Source: Williamsia herbipolensis
Lineage (GTDB): Bacteria; Actinomycetota; Actinomycetes; Mycobacteriales; Mycobacteriaceae
DNA length: 64,000 bases
Reading direction: 5' to 3'
NCBI RefSeq assembly: GCF_000964005.1
Contig: NZ_JXYP01000020.1
Location: forward strand, 1-64,000
The translations under genes and the position numbers were made by a program. The notes under the pieces were generated by a model, which did no database searches, was not told the DNA's origin, and worked only from the letters and a program-made list of their open reading frames with translations. Positions 32,941-43,000 of the stretch are shown piece by piece (positions within the stretch are counted from its first letter, which is position 1; each line of letters starts with the position of its first letter).

Positions 32941-33729
32941 ATGTCCGACGTGGCCCAGCGACGTCGACGACCCGACACCGACGGTGTCGTGCTGCTGTTC
33001 GGCGGGCGCAGTGAGATCGGCCTCGCCGTCGCGACACGTATCGCCGCCGACGCCGTGGTGGTGCTGGCGGCGCGGCGACCCGACGACCTCGAGACCGAGA
33101 CCGCCGCCGTTCTGGCGGCTGGAGCCCGCGAGGTGCACACCGTCGCCTTCGACGCCGACGACACCGCGTCGCACACCGGGATCATCGAGTCGGTGATCGC
33201 ACGACACGGTCCGATCGGTGTCGCCATCGTCGCGTTCGGCATCCTCGGCGATCAGGCCCGCGCCGAGACCGAGGTCGCCCACGCCCTGCAGATCGCCCAC
33301 ACCGACTACCTCGCGCAGATCAGCGTGCTGACCCCGCTCGCCGCGACGATGCGCGCACGCAATGCGGGCGCGATCATCGTCTTCTCCTCGGTCGCCGGCG
33401 TCCGGGTACGACGCGCGAACTACGTGTACGGCTCCACCAAGGCCGGCCTCGACGGCTTCGCGTCGGGTCTGTCCGACGCCCTGCACGACACCGGGGTGCA
33501 CCTTCTCCTCGCCCGACCCGGCTTCGTCGTCGGGGCGATGACCAAGGACCTGATGGCCTCGGGTGTGGAACCCGCGCCGATGTCGAGCACACCGGACCAG
33601 GTCGCCGACGCCGTCGTGCGCGCGCTGCGGCGGGGTCGCGCGACGGTGTGGATCCCGTGGGCCATCCGTCCGGCGTTCTTCGTCATGAAACTCCTTCCGC
33701 AGCCGATCTGGCGTCGCATGCCGCGATGA
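32941..33729 (+). CDS. Short-chain dehydrogenase (DprE2-like, Rv2073c type)
   Basis: This 262-residue SDR most resembles the decaprenyl-phosphoryl-keto-arabinose reductase DprE2 group and, by position, Rv2073c. The cofactor loop reads GGRSEIG instead of the classic TGxxxGIG. The catalytic Ser (VFSSVAG) and YGSTK are present, so it should be active with NAD(P)H. The C-terminus is hydrophobic and basic (AIRPAFFVMKLLPQPIWRRMPR), suggesting membrane contact. It overlaps cobL by four bases although no SDR step is known in cobalamin synthesis. Confidence 0.85.
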   Translation: MSDVAQRRRRPDTDGVVLLFGGRSEIGLAVATRIAADAVVVLAARRPDDLETETAAVLAAGAREVHTVAFDADDTASHTGIIESVIARHGPIGVAIVAFGILGDQARAETEVAHALQIAHTDYLAQISVLTPLAATMRARNAGAIIVFSSVAGVRVRRANYVYGSTKAGLDGFASGLSDALHDTGVHLLLARPGFVVGAMTKDLMASGVEPAPMSSTPDQVADAVVRALRRGRATVWIPWAIRPAFFVMKLLPQPIWRRMPR

Positions 33730-34949
33730 GCGCGCCCGACGTCGTGGTGGTGGGCATCGGCGCCGACGGGTGGCGCGGACTCTCACCGATCGCACACGAC
33801 GAACTGACCGGCGCGACCCTGATCGCCGGTTCTTCACGGCAACTCGAGCTGCTGCCGGACCTGCCGGCGCGCACCCACGTGTGGTCGACGCCCATGCTCG
33901 CCGACCTCCGCGCGTTGCTCGCCGACCCGCCGGCGCGTCCGCTGCACGTACTCGCCAGCGGCGACCCCATGTTCCACGGCGTCGGCGCCACGATCGTCGG
34001 ACTCCTCGGCGCCGAGCGGGTCCGTGTCATCCCCGCGGTGTCGAGTGCGTCGTTGGCGGCCGCGCGCATGGGATGGGACCTCGCGCGCACACCGGTCATC
34101 AGTCTCGTCACCGATCCGGTCGAGACGATCCTGGCCCACGTGAGCGACGACGTGCGACTGCTGGTGTTGAGCCGCGGCGCCGACACACCCGCGGCCATCG
34201 CCACGACGTTGTGCGACAACGGCTTCGGCGAATCAACGATCACGGTACTGGAATGCCTCGGCGGTGACGAGGAGGTGATCGAGTCCGCCGACGCCGCGCA
34301 GTGGCGGCGACCACCGGGTCACGATCTCAACGTGGTGGCCGTCGCCTGTCGCGGCCCGAGGATCAGCACCGCACCCGGTCGCCCCGACACCGACTTCGAC
34401 TCCGACGGGCAACTGACGAAGACGGCCGTCCGGTCACTCACCCTCGCGCTGCTCCGGCCCGCTCCGCGGGAGACGCTGTGGGACATCGGTGGCGGCGCGG
34501 GATCGGTGTCCATCGAATGGTTGCTCACCGAGCCCACGAGCCGCGCCGTGGTGTTCGAAGCCGACCCCGACCGACGGGCTCGCATCGCACACAACGCCGC
34601 ACGACACGGCGTCACCACGCGCCTGCGCATCGAGGGCGAGGCGCCGGCGGCCCTGCACGACGCCCCCCGACCCGACGCCGTGTTCGTCGGCGGTGGTCTG
34701 ACCGTCGCGGGAATGGTCGAGACCTGCTGGGACGCGATGGCCCCCGGCGCACGCCTCGTCGCCAACGCGGTCACGCTCGAGTCCGAGACGCTGGTGATGG
34801 ACCGGCAGCGCAGCCTCGGCGGCGACCTGCGGCGCATCCACATCGACCACGCTGCGCCACTCGGGGGCATGACGACGTGGCGTCCCATCCTGCCCGTCAC
34901 GCAGTGGTCGGTCGTCAAGAACACGCACACCACCGAGGAGCGACCGTGA
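33726..34949 (+). CDS. cobL: Precorrin-6Y C5,15-methyltransferase (decarboxylating) CobL
   Basis: CobL methylates precorrin-6B at C5 and C15 and decarboxylates the C12 acetate, giving precorrin-8. The 407-residue protein is the fused form: a CbiE-like tetrapyrrole methylase half (VVVGIGADGWRGLSP at the N-terminus) and a CbiT-like SAM-dependent half (DIGGGAGSVSIEW, then VFVGGGLT). ATG 33726 overlaps the SDR stop by four bases and the stop overlaps the cobM GTG (GTGA). Confidence 0.94.
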   Translation: MSAPDVVVVGIGADGWRGLSPIAHDELTGATLIAGSSRQLELLPDLPARTHVWSTPMLADLRALLADPPARPLHVLASGDPMFHGVGATIVGLLGAERVRVIPAVSSASLAAARMGWDLARTPVISLVTDPVETILAHVSDDVRLLVLSRGADTPAAIATTLCDNGFGESTITVLECLGGDEEVIESADAAQWRRPPGHDLNVVAVACRGPRISTAPGRPDTDFDSDGQLTKTAVRSLTLALLRPAPRETLWDIGGGAGSVSIEWLLTEPTSRAVVFEADPDRRARIAHNAARHGVTTRLRIEGEAPAALHDAPRPDAVFVGGGLTVAGMVETCWDAMAPGARLVANAVTLESETLVMDRQRSLGGDLRRIHIDHAAPLGGMTTWRPILPVTQWSVVKNTHTTEERP

Positions 34950-35707
34950 CCGTGTACTTCATCGGCGCCGGCCCCGGCGCCGCCGATCTCATCACCCTGC
35001 GTGGGGCGAACGTGCTCTCCCGCTGCGCGACATGCCTGTACGCCGGTTCGCTCGTTCCCGCCGAGATGCTCGAGCACTGCCCACCCGGGGTGGTGCTCAT
35101 CGATTCCGCACGGATGCCGTTGGCCGACATCGTCGAGCACATCGCCGCCGCACATCGGGCCGGTCACGACGTCGCCCGCCTGCACTCCGGCGACCCGTCA
35201 CTGTATTCCGCTGTGGCCGAACAGATCCGAGCGCTCGACGCGATCGGTATCGACCACGTGATCGTGCCCGGGGTCCCGGCCTTCGCGGCCGCCGCCGCGT
35301 CACTCGGACGGGAGCTCACTGTCCCCGGAGTCGGGCAGTCACTGCTCATCACCCGCGTCTCCACCCTGTCGACCGACATGCCCGACGGCGAGACCGTGGC
35401 CGAACTCGCCGCCACACGGGTCACGCTCGCCCTGCACCTCGCCGCCCATCGCATCGAGCAGGTACAGGCCGACCTCGTCGAGCACTACGGCGCCGACTGC
35501 CCCTGCGCCGTCGTGGCGTTCGCGAGCCGTGACGACGAACAGATCGTCCGCTGCACGCTGGCCGATCTCTCCGCGCGCACCACCGAGGCCGGGATCGTGC
35601 GCACCGCGGTGGTGTTCGTCGGCCGCGTCCTCGCCGCGTCGGGCTTTCCCGACAGCTACCTCTATTCGCAGGCACGGATGACGAAGGTGGCCGGTGACGG
35701 CCACTGA
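34946..35707 (+). CDS. cobM: Precorrin-4 C11-methyltransferase CobM
   Basis: CobM transfers a methyl from SAM to C11 of precorrin-4. The 253-residue protein has the tetrapyrrole methylase fold with the N-terminal VYFIGAGPGAADLITLRG, CLYAGSLVP, LHSGDPSLYSA and VPGVPAFAAAAA, all typical of CobM/CbiF. The GTG at 34946 overlaps the cobL stop by four bases. The end overlaps cobK by 14 bases, so cobL-cobM-cobK are tightly coupled. Confidence 0.94.
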   Translation: MTVYFIGAGPGAADLITLRGANVLSRCATCLYAGSLVPAEMLEHCPPGVVLIDSARMPLADIVEHIAAAHRAGHDVARLHSGDPSLYSAVAEQIRALDAIGIDHVIVPGVPAFAAAAASLGRELTVPGVGQSLLITRVSTLSTDMPDGETVAELAATRVTLALHLAAHRIEQVQADLVEHYGADCPCAVVAFASRDDEQIVRCTLADLSARTTEAGIVRTAVVFVGRVLAASGFPDSYLYSQARMTKVAGDGH

Positions 35708-36458
35708 GCCGCCGGCCCCGGTCCTGATCCTCGGCGGTACCGGCGAGGCCCGGGCACTCGCCGCGGCATTGGTCGCCGACGGGATCGCATGCGTGTCCTC
35801 GTTGGCCGGTCGGGTCTCCGATCCGGCCCTCCCCGCGGGCGAGGTCCGCATCGGTGGGTTCGGAGGATCCGACGGTCTCGCGGCCTGGTTGGCCGACCAC
35901 CGCTGCACGACGGTGGTCGACGCGACCCATCCCTTCGCCCAACAGATCTCCCGCAACGCCGCCGACGCCGCGAGAGCGACCGGCGCGCAGATGATCTCGC
36001 TGCGGCGCCCACCCTGGAGACCGGGACCCGATGACCACTGGACCACCGTCTCCGACATCGGCGCGGCGGCGGCCCACGTGGGCACGCGCGCCCGGCGTGT
36101 CTTCCTCACCACCGGCCGTCAGGACGTGGGCGCCTTCGCCGGCATCGACGACTCGTGGTTCCTCATCCGCGTGGTTGACCCGCCCACCGGGTCCCTCCCG
36201 CGGCGCCACCGGGTGCTGCGCAGTCGCGGACCCTACCGCCTCGCCGACGAGCGAGAGATCCTGCGCGACAACCACATCGACACCCTGGTCACCAAGAACA
36301 GCGGCGGTGACCTCACGAGCGCGAAGCTGCGTGCGGCGGCCGAACTCGGAGTGGAGGTGGTGATTGTGCAACGGCCCGCGCCGCCCGACCACGGACAGGT
36401 CGTGACGTCGGTGGACGACGCACTCCGCGCGGTCCGCGGGGCGATCGCCGCGGGGTGA
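35694..36458 (+). CDS. cobK: Precorrin-6A reductase CobK
   Basis: CobK reduces precorrin-6A with NADPH. The 254-residue protein shows the LILGGTGEARALAAAL nucleotide-binding start, VVDATHPFAQQIS, RRPPWRPGPDDHW, and the late LVTKNSGGDLTSAKLRAA segment of the CobK/CbiJ family. The GTG start sits 14 bases inside the cobM end. It is convergent with cobIJ, with a gap of seven bases. cobF (the C1 methyltransferase acting just before CobK) is not in this window. Confidence 0.93.
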   Translation: MTATEPPAPVLILGGTGEARALAAALVADGIACVSSLAGRVSDPALPAGEVRIGGFGGSDGLAAWLADHRCTTVVDATHPFAQQISRNAADAARATGAQMISLRRPPWRPGPDDHWTTVSDIGAAAAHVGTRARRVFLTTGRQDVGAFAGIDDSWFLIRVVDPPTGSLPRRHRVLRSRGPYRLADEREILRDNHIDTLVTKNSGGDLTSAKLRAAAELGVEVVIVQRPAPPDHGQVVTSVDDALRAVRGAIAAG

Positions 36459-36465
36459 CGACCGA

Positions 36466-38010
36466 TCAGGCGTCGCCGTAGCGGCGTGAGGTGAACACCG
36501 CGGCGCCGGCGGGTCGGTCGACGACCTGGGTGGTCGACGACCCGACGATGAGCAACGTCCGCATGTCGACGCTCGCGGGGTCGAGTTCACCGACCGTGGT
36601 CATCGACACCGCCTGCTCCGGGCCGCCGACGTCGCGACCGGCGATCACCGGGCGCTCGGCGCCGACCTCGGCGAGAAGGATCGAGCGCAGCGCCTCGACC
36701 TGCCAGGTGCGGCTCGCCGAACCGGGGTTGTAGATCGCGATGACGAGATCGGCGGACACCGCGGCGCGGATACGACGCTCGATGGTGTCCCAGGGCTTGA
36801 GGCGATCGGACAGGGAGATGACCGCGTAGTCGTGTCCCAGGGGCGCACCGACAGCGGCCGCCACCGCGTTGGCCGCGGTCACACCGGGTACCACGCGGAC
36901 GGTCACACCGGTCCACGGGGACTCCGCCGACATCTCCACCACCGCCGAGGCCATCGCGAACACACCCGGATCGCCCGATGACACCACGACCACGCGGGCA
37001 CCCGCCGCGGCGAGATCGAGGGCCATGCAGGCACGTTCGGATTCCACGCGGTTGTCGCTGGCGTGCATGCGCTGTCCGGGACGCGGCGAGATCCGGGCGA
37101 GATAGGTCTTGTAGCCGACGATGTCGGTGGCGCGGGCGAGTTCGTCGAGCACCTCGGGCGTGGTCCACCGCTGCGCGCCGGGACCCAGCCCGACGACCAC
37201 CACCTCGCCGCCGACGGGATCAGCGGTGGCTGCCGACGACGAGCCGACGTGGTTGACCACGCCGTTGATCACACCGGGGACCACGATCATCGAGAAGTAC
37301 GGGACCGAGGTGGGGTCCACGTCGCGGACGGGCACCACGCGCTGGGTGGAGGTCGACGCCCGTTCGACGTACCAGGCGCGGTCGGCGAGACCGGCGGTCT
37401 CCAGCGCCTCGAGGACGGTGGGGAAGGTGCGACCGAGCTTCATGATCGCCACCGCATCGCTGTCGCGGAGTCGACGCACCAGTTCGTCGCGGCCCATGGT
37501 CCCGGGGAGCACGGTGGTGGTCTCGTCGGCCTCGACCCACGGGATCCCGACCGCGGCGGTACTCGCGCTCACCGAGGTGACGCCGGGGACGATCTCGGCG
37601 TCGAACTCGTCGACGAGGCGTTTGTGCATGTGCATGTAGCTGCTGTAGAACAGCGGATCACCTTCGGCGAGAAGGGCGACCGTGCGCCCAGCGCGTAGGT
37701 GGACGGCGAGCCTCTCCGCGGACTCGGCGTAGAACTCCTCGAGTGCCCCGCGGTACCCGCCGGGATGATCGGTGGTGCCGGTCGTGACCGGGTACACCAG
37801 CTTCTCGTGGACCTGACCCTCACGCAGGTACGGGGTGGCGACGCCCAGTGCGATCGAACGACCGTGGCGTGCAGAGTGATACGCCACCACGTCGGCGTCG
37901 GCGATGATCCGTGCCGCCTTGACCGTCACCAGTTCGCTGTCACCGGGCCCGAGGCCCACACCCCACAGTTTCCCGGCGCCGGATCCGGCATCGATGCGAT
38001 CGGGGCTCAC
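36466..38010 (-). CDS. cobIJ: Fused precorrin-2 C20 / precorrin-3B C17 methyltransferase CobIJ
   Basis: The 514-residue protein fuses two SAM-dependent tetrapyrrole methylases, as in M. tuberculosis. The CobI half (about 1-245) starts LWGVGLGPGDSELVTVKAARII and methylates C20 of precorrin-2. The CobJ half (about 265-514) starts VVVVGLGPGAQRWTTPEVLDEL, with SSGDPGVFAMASAVVE, and methylates C17 with ring contraction. A short Ser/Ala linker joins them. The GTG start overlaps the cobH stop by four bases. Confidence 0.95.
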   Translation of the reverse strand: MSPDRIDAGSGAGKLWGVGLGPGDSELVTVKAARIIADADVVAYHSARHGRSIALGVATPYLREGQVHEKLVYPVTTGTTDHPGGYRGALEEFYAESAERLAVHLRAGRTVALLAEGDPLFYSSYMHMHKRLVDEFDAEIVPGVTSVSASTAAVGIPWVEADETTTVLPGTMGRDELVRRLRDSDAVAIMKLGRTFPTVLEALETAGLADRAWYVERASTSTQRVVPVRDVDPTSVPYFSMIVVPGVINGVVNHVGSSSAATADPVGGEVVVVGLGPGAQRWTTPEVLDELARATDIVGYKTYLARISPRPGQRMHASDNRVESERACMALDLAAAGARVVVVSSGDPGVFAMASAVVEMSAESPWTGVTVRVVPGVTAANAVAAAVGAPLGHDYAVISLSDRLKPWDTIERRIRAAVSADLVIAIYNPGSASRTWQVEALRSILLAEVGAERPVIAGRDVGGPEQAVSMTTVGELDPASVDMRTLLIVGSSTTQVVDRPAGAAVFTSRRYGDA

Positions 38011-38642
38011 TCGACCGGGCTCGCCAACGCGTTGAGCGCGGCGGCGGTGATCGCCGAGCCGCCACGACGCCCGAGGACGGTGATGAACTCCAGATCGGTC
38101 CGCTCGGCCAGCGCCGCACACGATTCCGCGGCACCGATGAACCCCACCGGGGCACCGACGATCGCAGCCGGACGGGGACCGCCCGCGTCGATCTGCTCGA
38201 GCAGGGCGAACAACGCGGTGGGGGCGTTGCCGATCCCGACCACCGCGCCCTCGAGCATCGGTTCCCACAGGTGGACCGCGGCCGCGGTACGGGTGGTGTG
38301 CAACTGCTCGGCGAGGGGCGGCGTCCGTGGGTCGCCGAGCAGACACACGACGTCGTTGTCGACCGGCAGGCGCCGGCGGGTGACCCCCGAGGCGACCATC
38401 GTCGCGTCGCAGAGGATGGGAGCGCCGTTGCGCAGCGCCGTCCGCGCCGCCGTCACGACACCCGGGGTGGCGACGACGTCGGTGGTGAGGTCGGTCTGCC
38501 CGCAGGCATGGATCATCCGGACGACGACGGTCTCGGTGTCGTCGTCGAACGCCGACAGGTCGGATTCGGCACGGATGGTCGCGAACGACTGCCGGTAGAT
38601 CTCGGCGCCGTCGTGGATGTAGGAGTACATGTCGGGACTCAC
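38007..38642 (-). CDS. cobH: Precorrin-8X methylmutase CobH
   Basis: CobH moves a methyl from C11 to C12, forming hydrogenobyrinate. The 211-residue protein has the catalytic His45 in RMIHACGQTD, VLCDATMVASGV-type loop residues and GNAPTALFALLE, then PVGFIGAAESC. The GTG overlaps the cobG stop and the stop overlaps cobIJ, so cobG-cobH-cobIJ is one coupled operon read away from cobN. Confidence 0.95.
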   Translation of the reverse strand: MSPDMYSYIHDGAEIYRQSFATIRAESDLSAFDDDTETVVVRMIHACGQTDLTTDVVATPGVVTAARTALRNGAPILCDATMVASGVTRRRLPVDNDVVCLLGDPRTPPLAEQLHTTRTAAAVHLWEPMLEGAVVGIGNAPTALFALLEQIDAGGPRPAAIVGAPVGFIGAAESCAALAERTDLEFITVLGRRGGSAITAAALNALASPVE

Positions 38643-39823
38643 GATAGCTGCGGGCCGTCGACCCTCTCACCGTCGTATCCCTCGCCCGTCGCGGTGACCC
38701 GCAGGTGTTCGGAGTGGGGACTGCCGCAGGCGCGGTCGCATCCGACCCAGTGCTCACGCCCGTCACGGCCCGCCGTACCGGCGCCGACGGCGAACTCGAG
38801 ATCGGCACGGACGTCGGCGTGCGAGTTCGCGCACCCGGGTGATCCCACGCAGGAAGTGACCTGCGCCCACGGCGAGTTCGCGTCGAAGATCAGACCCATG
38901 GGCGCCAACACCCGCACCACCGCCTCGGCCTCGTCCTCGGTGAGATCGACCAGCACGATCGATCTCCACGGGGTCACGATGACAGGCTTCTCGACGGCCG
39001 CGATGACGGTGGCCGTCCGCGCGGGAAGGATCCCTTGGGCCAGCACCGCACCCAGCGCGACCCCGCCGTCGGCCTGCTCGAACCAGCCGACCGGCGCCGA
39101 GCCCTCGGACCCGAGCTCGACCGGATCGGTGGTGGCGGCCAGACCCGTGTGGTCCAGTACCGCGGCCACACCGTCCCGCAGTTCCGCGAGCCGCCACTGC
39201 CGATCGCGTTCGCGACCGAAGGCGCGTGCCGCGGCGAGCATCGTCGCGACCGTGGCGTCGGCGGCCACGCGGACCCCGGTGTCGGCACCGGCGAGGACGA
39301 GCGCGAACTCCCCGTCGAGCGCCTCGTCGCCGCCGAGGGCGTGCACACCGATGTCGGGTCCGAGTCCGGTGACGTCGCCGGTGCCGTCGTCGACGGCGAA
39401 CAGGACGCGGCCGGGCAGGTCCGCGAGGTCCGGGTCGGCGCGCAGACCGAGGTCGAGGTCGGTGACGATGCCCGCGACGTCGGGTCCCGACCCGACCCGA
39501 CCGGCCAGCGGCGAGGCGAGGATGTTGCGCACCCGTTCGTGGGTCTCCGACGGCAGCAGCCCGGCGTCGGCGAGGCGTCGCGCGAGCGCGTCGGGGTCTC
39601 GCACCGCTCTGAGCTGCACGTTCCCGCGACTGGTGAGTTCGAGGTCGCCGCTCGCCAGCTCGTCGGCCGCGGAGGCGAGCGCCGCGAGTTGAGCCGGGGT
39701 CAGCACGCCGCCGGGCAATCGAACCCGCGCCAGCGGTCCGTCGGCGGCCTGATGCAGCGACAGCGCACCCGGGCAGGCGTCGTCGGCGCGGGTCCGCGCG
39801 GTGGGATCGGGCGGCGTGGTCAC
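38639..39823 (-). CDS. cobG: Precorrin-3B synthase CobG
   Basis: CobG is the oxygen-dependent enzyme that makes precorrin-3B, marking the aerobic pathway. The 394-residue protein has nitrite/sulfite-reductase half-domains and the [4Fe-4S] ligands SCVGSPGC and GCDRAC near the C-terminus. The GTG at 39823 is chosen because TACCGT lies seven bases upstream; GTG 39832 would overlap that element. The long upstream frame is an antisense shadow of cobN. Confidence 0.9.
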   Translation of the reverse strand: MTTPPDPTARTRADDACPGALSLHQAADGPLARVRLPGGVLTPAQLAALASAADELASGDLELTSRGNVQLRAVRDPDALARRLADAGLLPSETHERVRNILASPLAGRVGSGPDVAGIVTDLDLGLRADPDLADLPGRVLFAVDDGTGDVTGLGPDIGVHALGGDEALDGEFALVLAGADTGVRVAADATVATMLAAARAFGRERDRQWRLAELRDGVAAVLDHTGLAATTDPVELGSEGSAPVGWFEQADGGVALGAVLAQGILPARTATVIAAVEKPVIVTPWRSIVLVDLTEDEAEAVVRVLAPMGLIFDANSPWAQVTSCVGSPGCANSHADVRADLEFAVGAGTAGRDGREHWVGCDRACGSPHSEHLRVTATGEGYDGERVDGPQLS

Positions 39824-39830
39824 GGCGTCC

Positions 39831-39836
39831 ACGGTA
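39831..39836 (-). promoter_or_regulatory. -10 element for leaderless cobG
   Basis: On the minus strand TACCGT ends seven bases before the GTG at 39823. A leaderless cobG message would lack any riboswitch, unlike the divergent cobN message. Confidence 0.45.
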
Positions 39837-39858
39837 CGACCGCCGGTGCACAGACCCG

Positions 39859-39864
39859 TATCGT
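39859..39864 (+). promoter_or_regulatory. Predicted -10 element for the cobN riboswitch transcript
   Basis: TATCGT would start transcription near 39871, right at the 5' edge of the cobalamin aptamer. Confidence 0.35.
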
Positions 39865-39870
39865 CGTCGG

Positions 39871-39985
39871 CAGAGCGGTGCGGAAACCGGTGGGAACCCG
39901 GTGCGGTCGCGCCACTGTGACCTGCGGCGACGCGGGAAGTCAGACCCGATCCGCTCACCGGATATCTCCACACCACCACCGGGGC
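39871..39985 (+). promoter_or_regulatory. Cobalamin riboswitch upstream of cobN
   Basis: The conserved core is plain: GGTGCGGAAACCGGTGGGAA (39878 on), the GCCACTGT motif at 39911-39918, and the B12 box region around GGGAAGTCAGACCC at 39934-39947. The aptamer ends about 30 bases before the cobN GTG, with GGGAGG in between. When adenosylcobalamin or a related corrinoid binds, ribosome access or transcription should fall. Exact ends are approximate. Confidence 0.93.
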
Positions 39986-40012
39986 GCGAAACCCCCAAGG
40001 GAGGCACGACCC

Positions 40013-43000
40013 GTGATCCTGCTGCTGTCCACCTCGGACACCGACCTGTCCAGCGCGCGATCGTCCGGCGGCGACTACACCTGGGCGAACTGCAACCGCA
40101 TCAGCGTCACCGACGACCTGCCCGCCATGCTCGACGCCGCCGATCTCGTCATCGTGCGCATCCTGGGCGGGCGGCAGATGTGGGAGTCGGGGGTGGCCAC
40201 GGTCCTCTCGTCCGGCGTGCCCCTGGTGATGCTGGGTGGCGAGATGGCCCCCGACGCCGCCCTGATGGAGCTGTCGACCGTCCCTGCCAACGTCGCCTCG
40301 CAGGCACACCAGTACTTCGCCGAGGGCGGACCCGAGAACCTCCTGCAACTGAGCTGGTTCCTGTCCGACACCGTGCTTCTGACCGGACACGGATTCGAGC
40401 CGCCGCAGTCCACCCCGACCTGGGGGATCCTGGAACGCGACCACACCGACGTCGCGGGTCCGACGGTCGCGGTGCTCTTCTACCGGGCGCAGCACCTGTC
40501 GGGGAACACCGGATACATCCACGCTCTGTGCGACGCGCTCGTCGCCCACGGCGCACGCCCCCTCCCGATCTTCTGCGCGTCCCTGCGCGCCGCACCTCCG
40601 GAGCTGCTCGACACGCTGCGCGCCGCCGACGCCATGGTCGTCACCGTGCTCGCCGCGGGCGGGACCCGACCAGCGGGCGTCACCGCCGGAGGCGACGACG
40701 AGGCCTGGGACGTCGCCGAGCTCGCCGCCCTCGACGTGCCGATCCTGCAGGGTCTGTGCCTCACCAGCAGCCGCGCGACCTGGGCCGACGGCGACGACGG
40801 CATGACCCCGCTCGATGTCGCCACACAGGTCGCGGTGCCCGAGTTCGACGGTCGGATCATCACCGTGCCGTTCTCGTTCAAGGAGATCGACGCCGAGGGA
40901 CTGAGCACCTATGTGCCCGACGCGGAGCGGTGCGCACGCGTCGCCGGCATCGCGACCCGCTACGCGCGTCTGCGCCACATCGCTCCCGCCGACAAGCGCG
41001 TCGCCCTGATGCTGTCGGCATACCCGACCAAGCACGCCCGCATCGGCAACGCCGTCGGCCTCGACACCCCCGCGAGCACCATCGGGGTACTGCGCGCGAT
41101 GCGTGCGGCCGGATACGACATGGGCCCCGAGTACGGCGACGACGCGGTCCCCGGCCTGGCCGCGGGGGACGGCGACGCGCTGATCCACGCACTCATCGAG
41201 GCCGGGGGACAGGACCCCGATTGGCTGTCGGCCGAACAGCTCGAACGCAATCCCATCCGCATCTCGGCGTCGCTGTACCGGGAGTGGTTCGCGACGTTGC
41301 CCGACGATTTCCGGGCCCGGGTCGTCGACCACTGGGGTCCGCCGCCCGGCGAGCTCTACGTCGACCGGTCGTCCGACCCCGACGGCGAGATCGTCATCGC
41401 CGCACTGCAGTTCGCGAACATCCTGCTCATGGTGCAGCCGCCGCGCGGGTTCGGCGAGAACCCGATCGCGATCTACCACGACCCCGATCTGCCGCCGAGC
41501 CACCACTACCTCGCCGCCTACCGGTGGGTGGCCGCACCGGCCGATCGCGGCGGCTTCGGCGCCGACGCGATCGTGCACATCGGCAAGCACGGCAACCTCG
41601 AATGGCTACCCGGCAAGACCCTCGCCATGTCGGCGTCGTGTGGCACCGACGCCGCGCTCGGCGATCTGCCGCTGATCTACCCGTTCCTGGTCAACGACCC
41701 CGGGGAGGGGACGCAGGCCAAGCGTCGGGCGCACGCGACACTCGTCGATCACCTCATCCCGCCGATGGCGCGCGCCGAGAGCTACGGCGACATCACCCGC
41801 CTCGAGCAGCTCCTCGACGAGCACTCCAACATCACCACCCTCGACCCGGTGAAGCTGCCGGCCATCCGTCAGCAGATCTGGACGCTGATGACCGCGGCGC
41901 AGATGCACACCGATCTCGGCCTGGAGGAGCGTCCGGCCGAGGAGGTGTTCGACGACATGCTGCTGCACGTCGACGGCTGGCTGTGCGAGATCAAGGACGT
42001 CCAGATCCGGGACGGCCTGCACATCCTCGGTGAGGCGCCGCGCGGTGAGTCCGAGATCGACATGGTGCTCGCGATGCTGCGCGCCCGGCAGATGTGGGGC
42101 GGCGAACGCAGCGTCCCCGGCCTGCGCGAGGCCCTGGGGTTGTCGGAGGACGGCGACGAGGTCCGCGGGCGGGTCGACGAGATCGAGGTCCGTGCACGCG
42201 ACCTCATCGTCGCGATGGCCGACGCCGACTGGGCGGTCGACGCCGTCGGATCCGTCGTCGCCTCGGTCGAGGACGCGACGCAACGCGAGACCGTCGGACG
42301 CATCCTCGAGTTCGCGGCCACCGAGGTGGTTCCGCGTCTGCGGCAGACCGACGGCGAGGTCGACCGGATCCTGCACGCCCTGAACGGCGGTTTCATCCCG
42401 TCCGGCCCCAGCGGCTCGCCTCTGCGCGGACTCATCAACGTCCTGCCGACCGGTCGCAACTTCTACTCCGTCGACCCCAAGGCGATCCCGTCGCGCCTGG
42501 CGTGGGAGACCGGCCAGCTGATGGCCGAGTCCCTCGTCGACCGGTACCTCACCGATCACGGCGAGTACCCGCAGTCGGTGGGTCTGTCGATCTGGGGGAC
42601 CAGCGCGATGCGGACCTCCGGGGACGACATCGCCGAGGTGTTCGCCCTGCTCGGGGTGCTGCCGGTGTGGGACGAGGGGTCTCGGCGCGTGGTGCGCCTC
42701 GAACCCATCGGACTCGCCGAACTCAAGCGGCCCCGCATCGACGTCACCGTGCGGATCAGCGGCTTCTTCCGCGATGCCTTCCCGCACGTGCTGGCGATGC
42801 TCGACGACGCCGTACGCCTGGTCGCCGATCTCGACGAGCCCCACGAGTCGAACTTCGTCCGGGCCCACGCCCAGGCCGACCTCGCCGACCACGGCGACGA
42901 ACGCCGGGCCACGACCCGCATCTTCGGGTCGAAGCCCGGGTCCTACGGCGCCGGTCTGTTGCAGCTCGTCGACAGCAAGAACTGGCGCAGCGACACCGAC

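Noticed and set aside
39824-39985. Cobalamin riboswitch serving cobG on the minus strand
   Set aside because: The conserved core reads only on the plus strand, and the cobG start leaves no leader for an aptamer.
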